Shown in pieces: positions 17,703 to 26,504 of a stretch of DNA of 64,000 nucleotides. Origin of the DNA: JAEUMY01 sp031394355 (GTDB lineage: Bacteria; Pseudomonadota; Gammaproteobacteria; Burkholderiales; Usitatibacteraceae). Under the pieces are notes generated by a model. The model was not told the origin of the DNA. It ran no database searches and was given only the letters and a program-made list of their open reading frames with translations. The DNA is taken from NCBI GenBank assembly GCA_031394355.1, contig JANNSU010000023.1, positions 7,610 through 71,609 on the forward strand, in the 5' to 3' direction. The position numbers and the translations under genes were made by a program. Position 1 is the stretch's first letter, and each line of letters starts with the position of its first letter.

Positions 17703-19640
17703 ATGCGTGCCGCCTGTCTGTTCCTCCTCTGCCTGGTCACCCTGACCGTGCCCTCCGTTGGCGCGGATGAAGCGCCCTTCACCGCGCTTGGAGGAGACAA
17801 GAACGCCTTGGTGACGGGCGTCGGCGTCCTTGCGGATGCGCAGGGATCACTGGCGCTCGCCGACGTGACTACGCGCAGCTTCACGCCGCAAGCCACCTTC
17901 GGCCCGACGGGCGCTTCTGCCGTCTACTGGCTGCGCATCCCGTTGGCCAATCCGGCGCTGCGGCCGGTCGAGGCGCTGGTTGTCCTCGGCGGGTGGGATC
18001 GGGTCACGCTGTGGCAACCGGACGGTACGGGCTGGATCGAGCGTCGCGGCGGTGTGCTTGTGCCGCTCAAGGAACGCAGTTCGCATTTCGCGTTGCAGGG
18101 CCAGGTGACGCGGGTGATGCTGCCAGTGTCGCTGCCGCCCGCATCGCGGCAGGTGCTCTTTGCCCGCGTGGAATCCGTCCATGCATATCAGGCGTCTCCC
18201 GGCCTGGGTGCACGCCTGCGTGATGCAGAGGACGTGCGCATGATTGATCGCAACAATCGCGTGTACCAAGGTGCCTTCCTGGGCCTGGTCCTGGCGCTGG
18301 CGCTGTACAACCTGGTGTTGCTTTTTGCCATGCGTGACCTGAGCTACTTCTATTACGTGCTCGGCATCGTGGGCTTCGGCATGATCTGGGCAGGCAATTA
18401 TCAATTGTCGTTCGAGTATCTGTGGCCCGATCATCCTGCCTTCAGCAAATATGCCTTCTCAGTCTCGGCAGCGGCTGCAACGGTGGGGACCATCTTTTTC
18501 TCGCGGCTGTATCTCGACACGGCTCGATGGATGCCTCGTATCGACAAGCTGCTCTTTGTCCTGCCGCTTGCCGTGGCGGGCCTGCTGCTGGTGTCTCCGA
18601 TTCTTCCTGTGGCATTCGTGAGCAATGTGCTGGATCAGCTGGCTGGGCCGGTCTACCTCATCTCGCTCGCGATTGCCGTCTGGGCGCTTTGGGTCAGGCA
18701 TCCGCTTCGCGGCTACTTTTTCGCGGCACATGCTTCGCTCAGCATTGGCAACATACTGTGGATTGTGCAGGTCTGGTTTTGGCGCGAACTCAGTCTTCCG
18801 CCGCCAGCCAGCATGCCGTGGCAGTTTGGCCAGATCGGCATGGCACTGGAAGGCATTCTGCTGTCGCTGGGTCTGGCTGACCGCATCAAGCGGCTGGATC
18901 GCGAGAAGCGGGAGCTGGTGGAGCTGCAGCGTAGCGAGCTTGAGATGACCGTGACCAAGCGTACGGCGGAACTTGAAAGCGAGCGCGCCCGATCCGAACT
19001 ACTGCTCACCAACATACTGCCAGCGGCCATTGCCGAGGAGCTCAAGCGTGATGGCAAAGCAGCCGCACGCCGTCACGAGGAAGTGACCATCCTGTTCACC
19101 GACTTTGCCGGTTTTACCCAGACCATGTCCACAGTGCCGGCGCAGCGGCTGGTGCAGGATCTGGATGACATCTTCAGTGCGTTCGACGAGATCGTTGCGC
19201 GCCACGGGCTTGAGAAGATCAAGACCATCGGCGATGCGTACATGGCTGCGGCGGGGCTCCCCGAAGCACTGCCAGACCATGCTTGCCGTGCCGTGTCAGC
19301 CGCGTTGGACATGATCGACTGGATCAACAGTCGCAATGAGTCCGCTTCAATCAAATGGCACTTGCGGGTCGGATTGCACAGCGGGCCAGTTGTTGCGGGC
19401 GTCGTTGGGCGGCACAAGTACGCCTACGATGTGTGGGGCGATACGGTGAACATCGCAAGTCGCATGGAGAGTTCAGGGGATCCGGGGCGAGTCAACGTCT
19501 CCGCCTACACCTGGGATCTGGTGCGCGATCAATTCGATGGCGACTATCGCGGGCGGCAGAGCGCCAAGGGCAAAGGCGAGATGGACATGTATTTCATTAC
19601 CGGCCCGAAAGGCAATGCCGGCCTGGAAGCGGCGGTATGA
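17703..19640 (+). CDS. Membrane adenylate cyclase with 7TMR-DISM sensor
   Basis: 645 residues making cAMP from ATP at the inner membrane. Order: signal peptide (to about residue 21), periplasmic DISMED2-like beta domain (30-175), seven TM helices of the 7TMR-DISM type (about 190-395), a coiled coil rich in Glu/Arg, then a class III cyclase domain (about 440-630). Metal Asp residues sit in LFTDFAGFT and IGDAYM; the Lys of EKIKTIGD and the Asp of YDVWGDTVN fit ATP rather than GTP specificity. HSGPVVAGVVG is also intact. Start at 17703; ATG at 17685 is an alternative. The ligand for the periplasmic domain is unknown. Confidence 0.9.
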   Translation: MRAACLFLLCLVTLTVPSVGADEAPFTALGGDKNALVTGVGVLADAQGSLALADVTTRSFTPQATFGPTGASAVYWLRIPLANPALRPVEALVVLGGWDRVTLWQPDGTGWIERRGGVLVPLKERSSHFALQGQVTRVMLPVSLPPASRQVLFARVESVHAYQASPGLGARLRDAEDVRMIDRNNRVYQGAFLGLVLALALYNLVLLFAMRDLSYFYYVLGIVGFGMIWAGNYQLSFEYLWPDHPAFSKYAFSVSAAAATVGTIFFSRLYLDTARWMPRIDKLLFVLPLAVAGLLLVSPILPVAFVSNVLDQLAGPVYLISLAIAVWALWVRHPLRGYFFAAHASLSIGNILWIVQVWFWRELSLPPPASMPWQFGQIGMALEGILLSLGLADRIKRLDREKRELVELQRSELEMTVTKRTAELESERARSELLLTNILPAAIAEELKRDGKAAARRHEEVTILFTDFAGFTQTMSTVPAQRLVQDLDDIFSAFDEIVARHGLEKIKTIGDAYMAAAGLPEALPDHACRAVSAALDMIDWINSRNESASIKWHLRVGLHSGPVVAGVVGRHKYAYDVWGDTVNIASRMESSGDPGRVNVSAYTWDLVRDQFDGDYRGRQSAKGKGEMDMYFITGPKGNAGLEAAV

Positions 19641-19665
19641 AGGCACAGTGCAGCGCCGGGACAGT

Positions 19666-19677
19666 GCGAATATTCGC
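19666..19677. repeat. GCGAATATTCGC palindrome, copy 7
   Basis: Exact copy 25 bp after the adenylate cyclase stop. Confidence 0.95.
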
Positions 19678-19789
19678 AGCGGGGATGGCTTGGGTCCTGC
19701 CCGGGCGAGAAAGTCATCCGGTAGTGAACCCGCTCGCGGGGCGGAGAAGTGAAAACGGCGAACAAGATGCGTCCGGGAGTGTGCGTCCC

Positions 19790-20599
19790 ATGAATGATCT
19801 TGCGTCCACGTGGCGAGTGCAGGCGAAGTCAGCCTTTCTTCGGTGCGTTCTCCTGATGGCCTTCAGCACCACCACCATCCTGCCCGCACACGCCGACATC
19901 ATCCGCCTCGACGTGCGCCCGGGCGTGAAGCTGCCCATCCACTATGTGAAGCGCGATGGTGCACGCGCCACCTTGATCCTCATTCTAGGCGGCGTCGGCG
20001 GCCTGGGCAAGCTCGACGGCAACGAACCCACCAGCCAGAACTTTCTGGTGCGGTCACGCACGTATTTCGCCGACGCAGGATTCAACGTGGCCATCATGGG
20101 CCGACCGCAGGACCAGAGCGATCTGACCTTCGAGCTGCGCCTCGGCGCGGAACATCTTGCCGACATCCGCAAGATGGTTGATTTCGTGAAAGCGGACACA
20201 GGGCTGCCGGTATGGCTCGTCGGCACCAGCCGGGGATCGGTCTCTGCTGTGGCGGCAGCCATCGCCTTTCCACCGGATCTGATTGCGGGCGTGGTGCTCG
20301 CTGCCAGCGTCGTGCGCAGCAAGCCGGGCGCGCTGCCTGATCAGAAGCTCGCTGCCATCCGCGTGCCGGTGCTGCTGCTGCATCACCAGCGTGATGCCTG
20401 TCCGATCTGTCGTCCGGACGATCTGCCCGGCGTGCTGGATGCGCTCACCAAGGCGCCGGTGAAGAAGCTCGTCATGCTGGATGGTGGTGGTGCGCCGCAG
20501 GGCGGCGTCTGCGAGGCGCTGCATTACCACGGCTTCATCGGCATCGAGCGCGAGGCCGTGCGCGCGATCACGGACTGGATCACAGAGCCTGTGCGGTGA
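19790..20599 (+). CDS. Secreted alpha/beta hydrolase
   Basis: 269 residues with an N-terminal hydrophobic segment ending LPAHA (cleavage near residue 35). The nucleophile elbow is VGTSRGSVSA, LLLHHQRDACPICRPDD follows where the acid loop is expected, and HYHGFIG near residue 245 supplies a plausible catalytic His. An LGGVGG stretch resembles the oxyanion loop. Substrate unknown. Start at 19790 chosen for the signal sequence; the open frame runs back into the cyclase gene but has no credible start. Located 149 bp after the cyclase gene. Confidence 0.72.
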   Translation: MNDLASTWRVQAKSAFLRCVLLMAFSTTTILPAHADIIRLDVRPGVKLPIHYVKRDGARATLILILGGVGGLGKLDGNEPTSQNFLVRSRTYFADAGFNVAIMGRPQDQSDLTFELRLGAEHLADIRKMVDFVKADTGLPVWLVGTSRGSVSAVAAAIAFPPDLIAGVVLAASVVRSKPGALPDQKLAAIRVPVLLLHHQRDACPICRPDDLPGVLDALTKAPVKKLVMLDGGGAPQGGVCEALHYHGFIGIEREAVRAITDWITEPVR

Positions 20600-20604
20600 G
20601 CCAT

Positions 20605-20704
20605 TGCGACCAAGCGAAGCAGGCCTTCGCTTGGATGCCGCAGGCAGTCACGCAGGGATTCCCTGCACGCCTCAAGCGGGTGGGGAACAATATTCGCGGG
20701 GCAC
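20605..20704. repeat. ~100-bp dispersed repeat, copy A
   Basis: Inverted relative to copy B at 27711-27811, roughly 80% alike by eye over the full length. Carries an AAGCGAAG/CTTCGCTT hairpin, the shared block GATGCCGCAGGCAGTC and at its end GGGGAACAATATTCGCG, half of the palindrome. Lies between the hydrolase and TonB-like genes. Confidence 0.75.
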
Positions 20705-20727
20705 GCAGGCGGCGTTCCGGGTGGTAT

Positions 20728-20739
20728 GCGAATATTCGC
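20728..20739. repeat. GCGAATATTCGC palindrome, copy 8
   Basis: Exact copy 17 bp before the ATG of the second TonB-like gene, close to its ribosome binding region. Confidence 0.95.
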
Positions 20740-20756
20740 GGCAGTTCCATTCGACA

Positions 20757-21578
20757 ATGCCTCAGCCAATGAAATCACCGTGCCTGGTTCTGCCGCTCTC
20801 TTTGCTGCTTTCAGCATCGATCACGGTATTTGCCACCGAGCCCGCGAAGCCGCTGGTGCCGACGACAACCTACTTCGCAGACGACCCGGTGGAGTGGGCC
20901 AGTCCAGAGGTGGTGCTGCCGCCAACCTATCCACAGACGGCGTTGGCAAAGGGCGCCACGGCGGTGGTGGACGTCACCCTGAACCTCAAAGCGACCGGGC
21001 GGCTTGAGTCAATTGCCGCCATCAATTCCGAACCCAAGGACGTTACCTTTGAATCGGCGGTCGAAGCGGTATTGAAACACTGGCGTTTCGCACAATCACT
21101 GGATGCTAGCTGCCGCCCCATCACGGCTACAAGCCGCGTGCGGGTCTGGTTCGAGATCAAGGCAGGCCAACCTTCCATCAGCGTCACGCATGTGCCGAGC
21201 CCGCCTGCGCCGGGTGCAGTGGGGCTCAAGTCCATCAATCGCGCAGAGTTGTCCAAGGCTCTTGTTGCCGGGTATCCCCGTGAGGCCCGCAGAGATCGCG
21301 AGGAAGCAGATGTCTATGCAAAGCTGACCGTGGACCGCCGCACTGGCGAGACGCAGCAAGTGGACATCGTGACCATGGCAGCGGATCCGCGGATATTTGC
21401 GAAGGAGACTGGATCCGCGATGACGACATCCCGCCCTGCTTCGATTGGACTCCAGTTTGCCGTGGCCGCAAAGGTCGGCTTGTTGAGAGGACGCTTTGCC
21501 CCCGAAGCTGTTGAAGGCGATGGTCCGATTCACGTTTGCTTCAAGGTTAGCTACCGTATAAGCGGAGAGCGTGACTAG
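20757..21578 (+). CDS. Secreted protein with TonB C-terminal-like domain (paralogue B)
   Basis: 273 residues (269 from the ATG at 20769), signal peptide ending TVFA. It aligns by eye with paralogue A at 9073: TTTYFADDPVEWASPEVVLP, PPTYPQTALAKGATAVVDV, a FESAVEAVLKHWRFAQ helix and a second half with NRAELSKALVAGYPREARR. As with A, there is no proline-rich TonB linker. The pair defines a small secreted family here. Residues PRIFAKE are encoded by GCGGATATTTGC, a two-mismatch relic or precursor of the palindrome that is absent from paralogue A. Confidence 0.7.
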   Translation: MPQPMKSPCLVLPLSLLLSASITVFATEPAKPLVPTTTYFADDPVEWASPEVVLPPTYPQTALAKGATAVVDVTLNLKATGRLESIAAINSEPKDVTFESAVEAVLKHWRFAQSLDASCRPITATSRVRVWFEIKAGQPSISVTHVPSPPAPGAVGLKSINRAELSKALVAGYPREARRDREEADVYAKLTVDRRTGETQQVDIVTMAADPRIFAKETGSAMTTSRPASIGLQFAVAAKVGLLRGRFAPEAVEGDGPIHVCFKVSYRISGERD

Positions 21579-21750
21579 GGCATTGAAAGTCGTATGGGCC
21601 GCGACTGACGGCACAGTCGGTTAGTCCGAATCAAGTCGCCCCCCGGCGCGCGGAAGCGCGTGCTACATTTCGCGGACCAGTCCGGGCGCCGCACACGTGC
21701 TCCCTGGGCAGGCCGCACATTCCGAACGAATATCCAGGGAGATCAAAAAC

Positions 21751-22023
21751 ATGAACAAGACATCCAAGCTTCTGAAAGCCATCCTCATCGCCAGCTGCCT
21801 GCTGCTCGCCACCGGCGCCATGGCCAACGCCGACGACAAGAAGTGGGTTGCCAAGTGCATGAAGGACAACAAGGATGAAGGTGCCAAGGAAGGCGTAGTC
21901 AAGAAGTACTGCGTCTGCATGAATGACAAGATGGACGACAACGAAACGCGCTCCATCACGGAGTGGGAGAAGGCCAATCCCAAAGCCCGCAAGGAGTGTG
22001 AGAAGTCAGCGGGCTGGAAGTGA
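21751..22023 (+). CDS. Small secreted cysteine-containing protein
   Basis: 90 residues: signal peptide ending GAMANA, then a lysine-rich mature part of about 65 residues with four cysteines (AKCMK, YCVC, KECEK), likely two disulfides. No family recognised. AGGGAG lies 10 bases before the ATG, and a strong terminator follows at 22079, so this is a complete single-gene unit. Possibly a stress or metal-related exported protein, but nothing in the sequence proves it. Confidence 0.75.
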   Translation: MNKTSKLLKAILIASCLLLATGAMANADDKKWVAKCMKDNKDEGAKEGVVKKYCVCMNDKMDDNETRSITEWEKANPKARKECEKSAGWK

Positions 22024-22078
22024 TCAGTCCCGACTCCAGCGCCAGCAAAGCGATTCGGTGAGTCAGAAGGCAAGAAAG

Positions 22079-22105
22079 GCGGCGCACTTCGGTGCGCCGT
22101 TTTCT
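22079..22105 (+). terminator. Rho-independent terminator
   Basis: CGGCGCAC-TTCG-GTGCGCCG, an eight-pair stem with a stable UUCG tetraloop, followed by TTTTCTTT. Ends the small secreted protein gene. Confidence 0.85.
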
Positions 22106-22231
22106 TTGCGGCAGCCAGCGCAGCGCGGCTATTGAAGGGCGTTGGAGAAGGGCGGAAAATGGCCCTGACCGCTGGTGCCGCGAACGTTGCCGGTTACGGA
22201 TCAAAGGAACGCTGACGCAAAGGGGGATGGA

Positions 22232-23044
22232 ATGAAGATCAGACTTGTACATGGGGCCGCTTCGCTGCTGGTCTGGCTCGTGTTAGGGCCGCTGGCCGCC
22301 GCTGCAAGTTCGGACATCGGCGTCGTGGTCATGCACGGCAAGGAGGGCCTGCCCGCTGGCATGCAGCCCATGGCCACAGCATTGGAAGGGGCGGGCCATC
22401 ACGTCGTGGTGCCGACGCTGGCGTGGTCGCGCAACCGCATCTACGACAAGTCAGTGGCCGATGCGCTGCTCGAGATTGACGCAGCGGTTGAGCAACTGAA
22501 GGCGAAGGGGGCAAAGCGCATCGTGGTGCTGGGCCATAGTCTCGGTGGCAGTGTGGCGCTGCGCTATGCGGCGAAGCGCCCGGGGCTCGCCGGCGTCGCG
22601 CTGTCGGCGCCCGCACACAACCCGGACAGCGAGACCGCGCGCAGACTATTCACGAAGGATCTGGAGCGTGCGCGTGCATCCATTGCGCAAGGGAAGATCA
22701 CCGAGACCCAGAGTTTCCTCGATGCCAATGGCGGTGATGCGCGCGGACTTCGCACCTACGCCGTGGTGGTGACGCCACCGGTGTATGTGAGCTGGTGGGG
22801 CGAGGAGGATGGCGAGCTTCTGTCACCGCGCAACGCGGCGGCGCTGAACCCGCCGATGCCTGTGCTGTTCCTCGTCGCGAAAACCGACCGGTTCGCCCGA
22901 CCGCAGGCCGATGTCTATGACAAGGCGCCGCCGCATGCGCAAAGCCGCCATCTCATCATCGACACCGACCACATGGGCATGGTGAAGGATGGTGCGGGGG
23001 CGCTGCTCGACTGGTTGAAGTCGCTGCCGCCCGCGAAAGGCTGA
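22232..23044 (+). CDS. Secreted alpha/beta hydrolase (dienelactone-hydrolase-like fold)
   Basis: 270 residues with signal peptide ending PLAAAA. Core motifs: VVMHGKEG, nucleophile elbow VLGHSLGGSVALRYA near residue 110, acid in VAKTDRFAR near 222 and base in DTDHMGMV near 247, a complete Ser-Asp-His set. Similar in layout to small exported esterases. AGGGGG about 7 bases before ATG 22232 decides the start. Substrate unknown. Confidence 0.78.
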   Translation: MKIRLVHGAASLLVWLVLGPLAAAASSDIGVVVMHGKEGLPAGMQPMATALEGAGHHVVVPTLAWSRNRIYDKSVADALLEIDAAVEQLKAKGAKRIVVLGHSLGGSVALRYAAKRPGLAGVALSAPAHNPDSETARRLFTKDLERARASIAQGKITETQSFLDANGGDARGLRTYAVVVTPPVYVSWWGEEDGELLSPRNAAALNPPMPVLFLVAKTDRFARPQADVYDKAPPHAQSRHLIIDTDHMGMVKDGAGALLDWLKSLPPAKG

Positions 23045-23055
23045 CGGGCGCTGAC

Positions 23056-23067
23056 GCGAATATTCGC
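23056..23067. repeat. GCGAATATTCGC palindrome, copy 9
   Basis: Exact copy 11 bp after the hydrolase stop. Confidence 0.95.
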
Positions 23068-23148
23068 TGGCCCATCCGTTTCATTACGTCGTCGCGTCTT
23101 ATCTGCAGGCGTGGACAGTGTGCCCACGCCATCGCAAAGGGACGCAAT

Positions 23149-24006
23149 ATGAGAATTCAAATCACGGTCCGGTGGATGCTGGTGGTCTCCACACTTGCCC
23201 TTGGGGCGATGTGCAGGCTCGCGGGCGCGCAGCCGCCGACATCGAGTGCATCAGTACAGGCGGCCGTATCCCGTTCGGCTCCACCCGCCCGCGTCATGCT
23301 GATCGGCCTGTGGCACTTCGACAATCCCGGCCTGGATGCGGTGAAGTACACGCCCATCGACGTGATGAAGCCCGCAGAACAGGCGTATCTGGAGGCGCTG
23401 TCGGCGCGCATTGCCGCGTTCAAGCCAACCCGGTTATTGCTGGAGTACCAGCCCAAGAATGACGCGCTCATCAATCAGCGCTACGCCGACTATCTCGAAG
23501 GCAAGTTTGAATTACGCGTGAACGAGATTTATCAGCTCGGCTTTCGCATCGCGAAGCTGTCCGGGCTGAAGTCGGTGAGTGGCTTCGATGTTCGCGATGT
23601 GCCTGGCGACATTGCCATCTGGGGGCACCTCATGAAGGACCCCGCGCTCTCCAGGGAATTCGCGACGATGATCGCTGGCATGTCTGCGAAACTGACGAGG
23701 CAACACAAGACAATGAGCCTGAAGGCACTGCTCCTGCGGAACAACCAGCCAGAGGAAGACCACGACAACAAGTCCTTCTACCTGTGGCTCAACCCGATTG
23801 GCACCTTGGAGGCACCGCACCTGGGTGCCGATGCCGCGACGCAATGGTGGCAGCGCAACTTCCGCATGTATGCCCTCATCCAGCAGGCCGCGCAGCCGGG
23901 CGAGCGGGTCGTGGTGATCGCGGGGCAGGGTCACACCGCCATCCTGCGCGACCTGCTGAAGAGCGATCGGCTGCGTGTGGAAGAAAAGCCGGACGGCTAC
24001 TTTTGA
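23149..24006 (+). CDS. DUF5694-like secreted protein
   Basis: 285 residues with signal peptide ending RLAGA. The mature start MLIGLWHFDNPGLDAVKYTP, the segment FKPTRLLLEYQPK, and the C-terminal VVIAGQGHTAILRDLL match the DUF5694 pattern, a family thought to share a fold with TraB/erythromycin-esterase-type enzymes; two conserved His and a Glu may form an active site. Activity unknown. AAAGGGA lies about 8 bases upstream of the ATG. Confidence 0.7.
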   Translation: MRIQITVRWMLVVSTLALGAMCRLAGAQPPTSSASVQAAVSRSAPPARVMLIGLWHFDNPGLDAVKYTPIDVMKPAEQAYLEALSARIAAFKPTRLLLEYQPKNDALINQRYADYLEGKFELRVNEIYQLGFRIAKLSGLKSVSGFDVRDVPGDIAIWGHLMKDPALSREFATMIAGMSAKLTRQHKTMSLKALLLRNNQPEEDHDNKSFYLWLNPIGTLEAPHLGADAATQWWQRNFRMYALIQQAAQPGERVVVIAGQGHTAILRDLLKSDRLRVEEKPDGYF

Positions 24007-24016
24007 TCCCGTCCGG

Positions 24017-24040
24017 CGCGATGCGAATATTCGCATCGCG
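24017..24040. repeat. 24-bp perfect palindrome centred on GCGAATATTCGC, copy 10
   Basis: The 12-bp core lies at 24023-24034, and the symmetry extends six bases each side. Sits between convergent genes, 10 bp past the DUF5694-like stop; the longest version of the palindrome in the window. No T-run follows. Confidence 0.95.
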
Positions 24041-24063
24041 CTGCTGTAGCGAACGAATGACGG

Positions 24064-24849
24064 TCAGCAGCCCGTGGATCGCAGCGATGCCGTAGCCGGA
24101 TTGACACCTGGCTTCGCGACGGAAGACAGCAATACCGCCTCGTAGCCACTGTTGTTGCCGCCGACATTGATCATGAAGTCCGGCTTGCCATCGCCGTCGA
24201 TATCCGCAATGGTCATGATGCGCGAATCCCAGCCGAATTCGCCGAGGCGATATTCGAATGTCTTGCCGTCATATTCAATGATGTAAACCGCGCCATCGCC
24301 ATACGGCTCGCCGTTGCGGCCGCGCAGTCCGTTCTGCACGGTGAACGCGAATGCTTGCGTGCCGAGCATGAGTTCGTAACGATGGTCGAGCTTCGGCGCG
24401 AGCTGCGGCGTGCCATTACGAAAGCGGTAGGGTGAGATGACGCCGGTCTTCAACGTCACGCCCGGAACGCGCAAGTAGGAGACGTTGTAGTTCGCCGCAC
24501 TCAACTTTTCCTGAAGGGCCGCGTCTTCCGGTGCGGTGAGCTGTTGCCCGATGTTGCCAAGAAATTTCGGTTGGCTGGTCGGCGGTGAAACGACGGCACC
24601 CACCTCGAGGGCTTGCGCCGTCAGCGTGAGGCGATACCACTGGTCCACGGGCCAGGCATCCGGTTTGCGGTCAACCAGCGCCGTGGGCAGGGTGTAGCTG
24701 CCGACGCCACCGTTCCATATCCCTTCCCTCAGCAGCAGGCCGGGCTCGGCCGCATGGGTCGGGCCGATCGTGGCGCAGCAGGTGGCTACGGTGACGAGCA
24801 GGCGGCATGTCGAATGGCGAAGAAAGCTGCGTTGGGCTGTGTCGGTCAT
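24064..24849 (-). CDS. Secreted protein with VCBS/FG-GAP-like calcium repeat
   Basis: 261 residues with signal peptide ending PTHAAEP. The C-terminal part holds DIDGDGKPDFMINVGGNNSGYE, a calcium-binding DxDxDGxxD loop of the VCBS/FG-GAP type; only one such repeat is seen. The rest is beta-rich and unassigned. ATG at 24849 gives a normal signal peptide; the frame is open to 24909. Role unknown, perhaps cell-surface. Convergent with the DUF5694-like gene. Confidence 0.7.
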   Translation of the reverse strand: MTDTAQRSFLRHSTCRLLVTVATCCATIGPTHAAEPGLLLREGIWNGGVGSYTLPTALVDRKPDAWPVDQWYRLTLTAQALEVGAVVSPPTSQPKFLGNIGQQLTAPEDAALQEKLSAANYNVSYLRVPGVTLKTGVISPYRFRNGTPQLAPKLDHRYELMLGTQAFAFTVQNGLRGRNGEPYGDGAVYIIEYDGKTFEYRLGEFGWDSRIMTIADIDGDGKPDFMINVGGNNSGYEAVLLSSVAKPGVNPATASLRSTGC

Positions 24850-25304
24850 GGCAATTGTCTCTGGCTGGATGCGCATGCGGACCATCCTCCCATGCGACTC
24901 TGGCGACATTCTGGCATTGCGGCGTCATGTTGCGGGCGGCACCCGCCTGGCGTAGGCGGAATGCAGCGCCAGATCCGCGTCCGGTCCGCTGCCACGGCCT
25001 GAGGTGTCCTGCGCACTGAACGCGTGCACTGAATACGTGCACAGCGTGCCAGTGCCTGCCCCAGAGTGTTGCGCAATCCAATGCAAAGGCTGAATTGACC
25101 TGAAAGGGGTATTCCGTATTGTCATCATCTCCTGAGAGAATGCGTAGCAATGCGTGTCTGCCCAGTGAGGCTGCCTTGGTTGGCCCTCTCGGCACGACAT
25201 TTGCACATCTGTCGTCATCTTTGCCGCACCCGGCATCGCCACCACCTTCAACACATCCAACGCGTTATCCGGTTCTGCCGGATGTCCAGCCAAAGGGAAT
25301 TGCA
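24850..25304. other. Divergent intergenic region, 455 bp
   Basis: Separates the VCBS-type gene (minus) from pilU (plus). Holds a sigma-54-like promoter at 25189-25205. No coding frame or RNA gene I can support in the rest. Confidence 0.6.
25189..25205 (+). promoter_or_regulatory. Sigma-54 (RpoN)-type promoter of pilU
   Basis: GGCACG-ACAT-TTGCA matches the -24/-12 consensus TGGCACG-N4-TTGCW, with C in place of the first T. GG at 25191 and GC at 25203 are spaced correctly. Expected transcript start near 25215, 90 bases before the pilU ATG. No activator site was identified. Confidence 0.6.
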
Positions 25305-26480
25305 ATGTCAGCACTGAGTGAAGAACAGGCACGCGCCTACATGCACAAGATGCTCGCGGCCATGAGTGCTGCGGGCGGGTCCGACTTGTTCATCGCCAAT
25401 GACTTCCCGCCCAGCATGAAGGCGCATGGCTCCATGCAGCCCATGTCCCAGCAAAAGCTGACCGGCGAAGTCACGAAGGTACTGGCGCACGCCATGATGA
25501 ATGACGAGCAGCGCGCCGAGTTCAGCAAGGAGATGGAATGCAACTTTGCCATCTCCATTCCCGGCCTGTCGCGCTTTCGGGTGAATGTGTTCATGCAGCA
25601 GCGCTGTGTGGGCATGGTGATCCGTACCATCGCCGCCGAGATCCCCAACTTCGAGAAGCTGGGTTTGCCCGTGATCCTGAAGGAAGTGATCATGAACAAG
25701 CGCGGCCTGGTGCTGGTTGTCGGCGGCACGGGGTCGGGCAAGTCGACCACGCTCGCCGCGATGATCGACCAGCGCAACCGTACCTCACCCGGCCACATCA
25801 TCACGGTGGAGGACCCGGTCGAATACGTGCATCAGTCGAAAATGTCGCTCATCACGCATCGCGAGGTCGGCATCGACACGCACAGCTGGCACCATGCACT
25901 CAAGAACACCCTGCGGCAAGCGCCGGACGTGATTCTTATTGGTGAAATTCGCGATTCCGAAACGATGGAGCACGCCATCGCATTCGCCGAGACGGGCCAC
26001 CTCTGTCTCGGCACGCTGCACGCCAACAGCGCCAACCAGACCATCGACCGCATCATCAACTTCTTCCCCGAGGAGCGGCGCAATCAGCTGCTCATGGACC
26101 TGTCGGCCAACCTGCGGTCCATCATTTCGCAGCGGCTGGTGCGCACGGTCGACGGCAAGGGACGCAAGGCGGCCATCGAGATCCTGCTCAACACGCCCAC
26201 GATCTCCGAGCGCATCTTCAAGGGCGAATTCCACGACATCAAGGGCATCATGGCCAAGTCGAAAGAGCTCGGCATGCGCACGTTCGACATGGCGCTCTTC
26301 GATCTCTATGACGAGGGCCACATTGCGTACGAGGAAGCTATCCGCAATGCCGACTCCGCCAACGAGCTTCGCCTCAACATCAAGCTGAAGAGCAAACGTG
26401 GCGAGCCCTCATCCGCCGGGGCATCGCTGCTGTCGATGCATCAGGAGGAGAAGAAGGCGGAAGAGCCCGAAAAGGCCTGA
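25305..26480 (+). CDS. pilU: Type IV pilus retraction ATPase PilU
   Basis: 391-residue hexameric secretion-superfamily ATPase acting at the cytosolic base of type IV pili in twitching and retraction. Walker A GGTGSGKSTT near residue 142, Asp box ITVEDPVEY, Walker B DVILIGEIRD and His box FAETGHLCLGTLHANSA are intact. The N-terminus, the CNFAISIPGLSRFRVNVFMQQ segment and the charged C-terminal tail (EEKKAEEPEKA) fit PilU better than PilT. AGGGA lies 8 bases before the ATG. pilT is not adjacent here, although the two are often neighbours, so pilU appears as its own unit. Confidence 0.88.
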   Translation: MSALSEEQARAYMHKMLAAMSAAGGSDLFIANDFPPSMKAHGSMQPMSQQKLTGEVTKVLAHAMMNDEQRAEFSKEMECNFAISIPGLSRFRVNVFMQQRCVGMVIRTIAAEIPNFEKLGLPVILKEVIMNKRGLVLVVGGTGSGKSTTLAAMIDQRNRTSPGHIITVEDPVEYVHQSKMSLITHREVGIDTHSWHHALKNTLRQAPDVILIGEIRDSETMEHAIAFAETGHLCLGTLHANSANQTIDRIINFFPEERRNQLLMDLSANLRSIISQRLVRTVDGKGRKAAIEILLNTPTISERIFKGEFHDIKGIMAKSKELGMRTFDMALFDLYDEGHIAYEEAIRNADSANELRLNIKLKSKRGEPSSAGASLLSMHQEEKKAEEPEKA

Positions 26481-26504
26481 CCGGGGGCGGGCAGACAACC
26501 ATCC

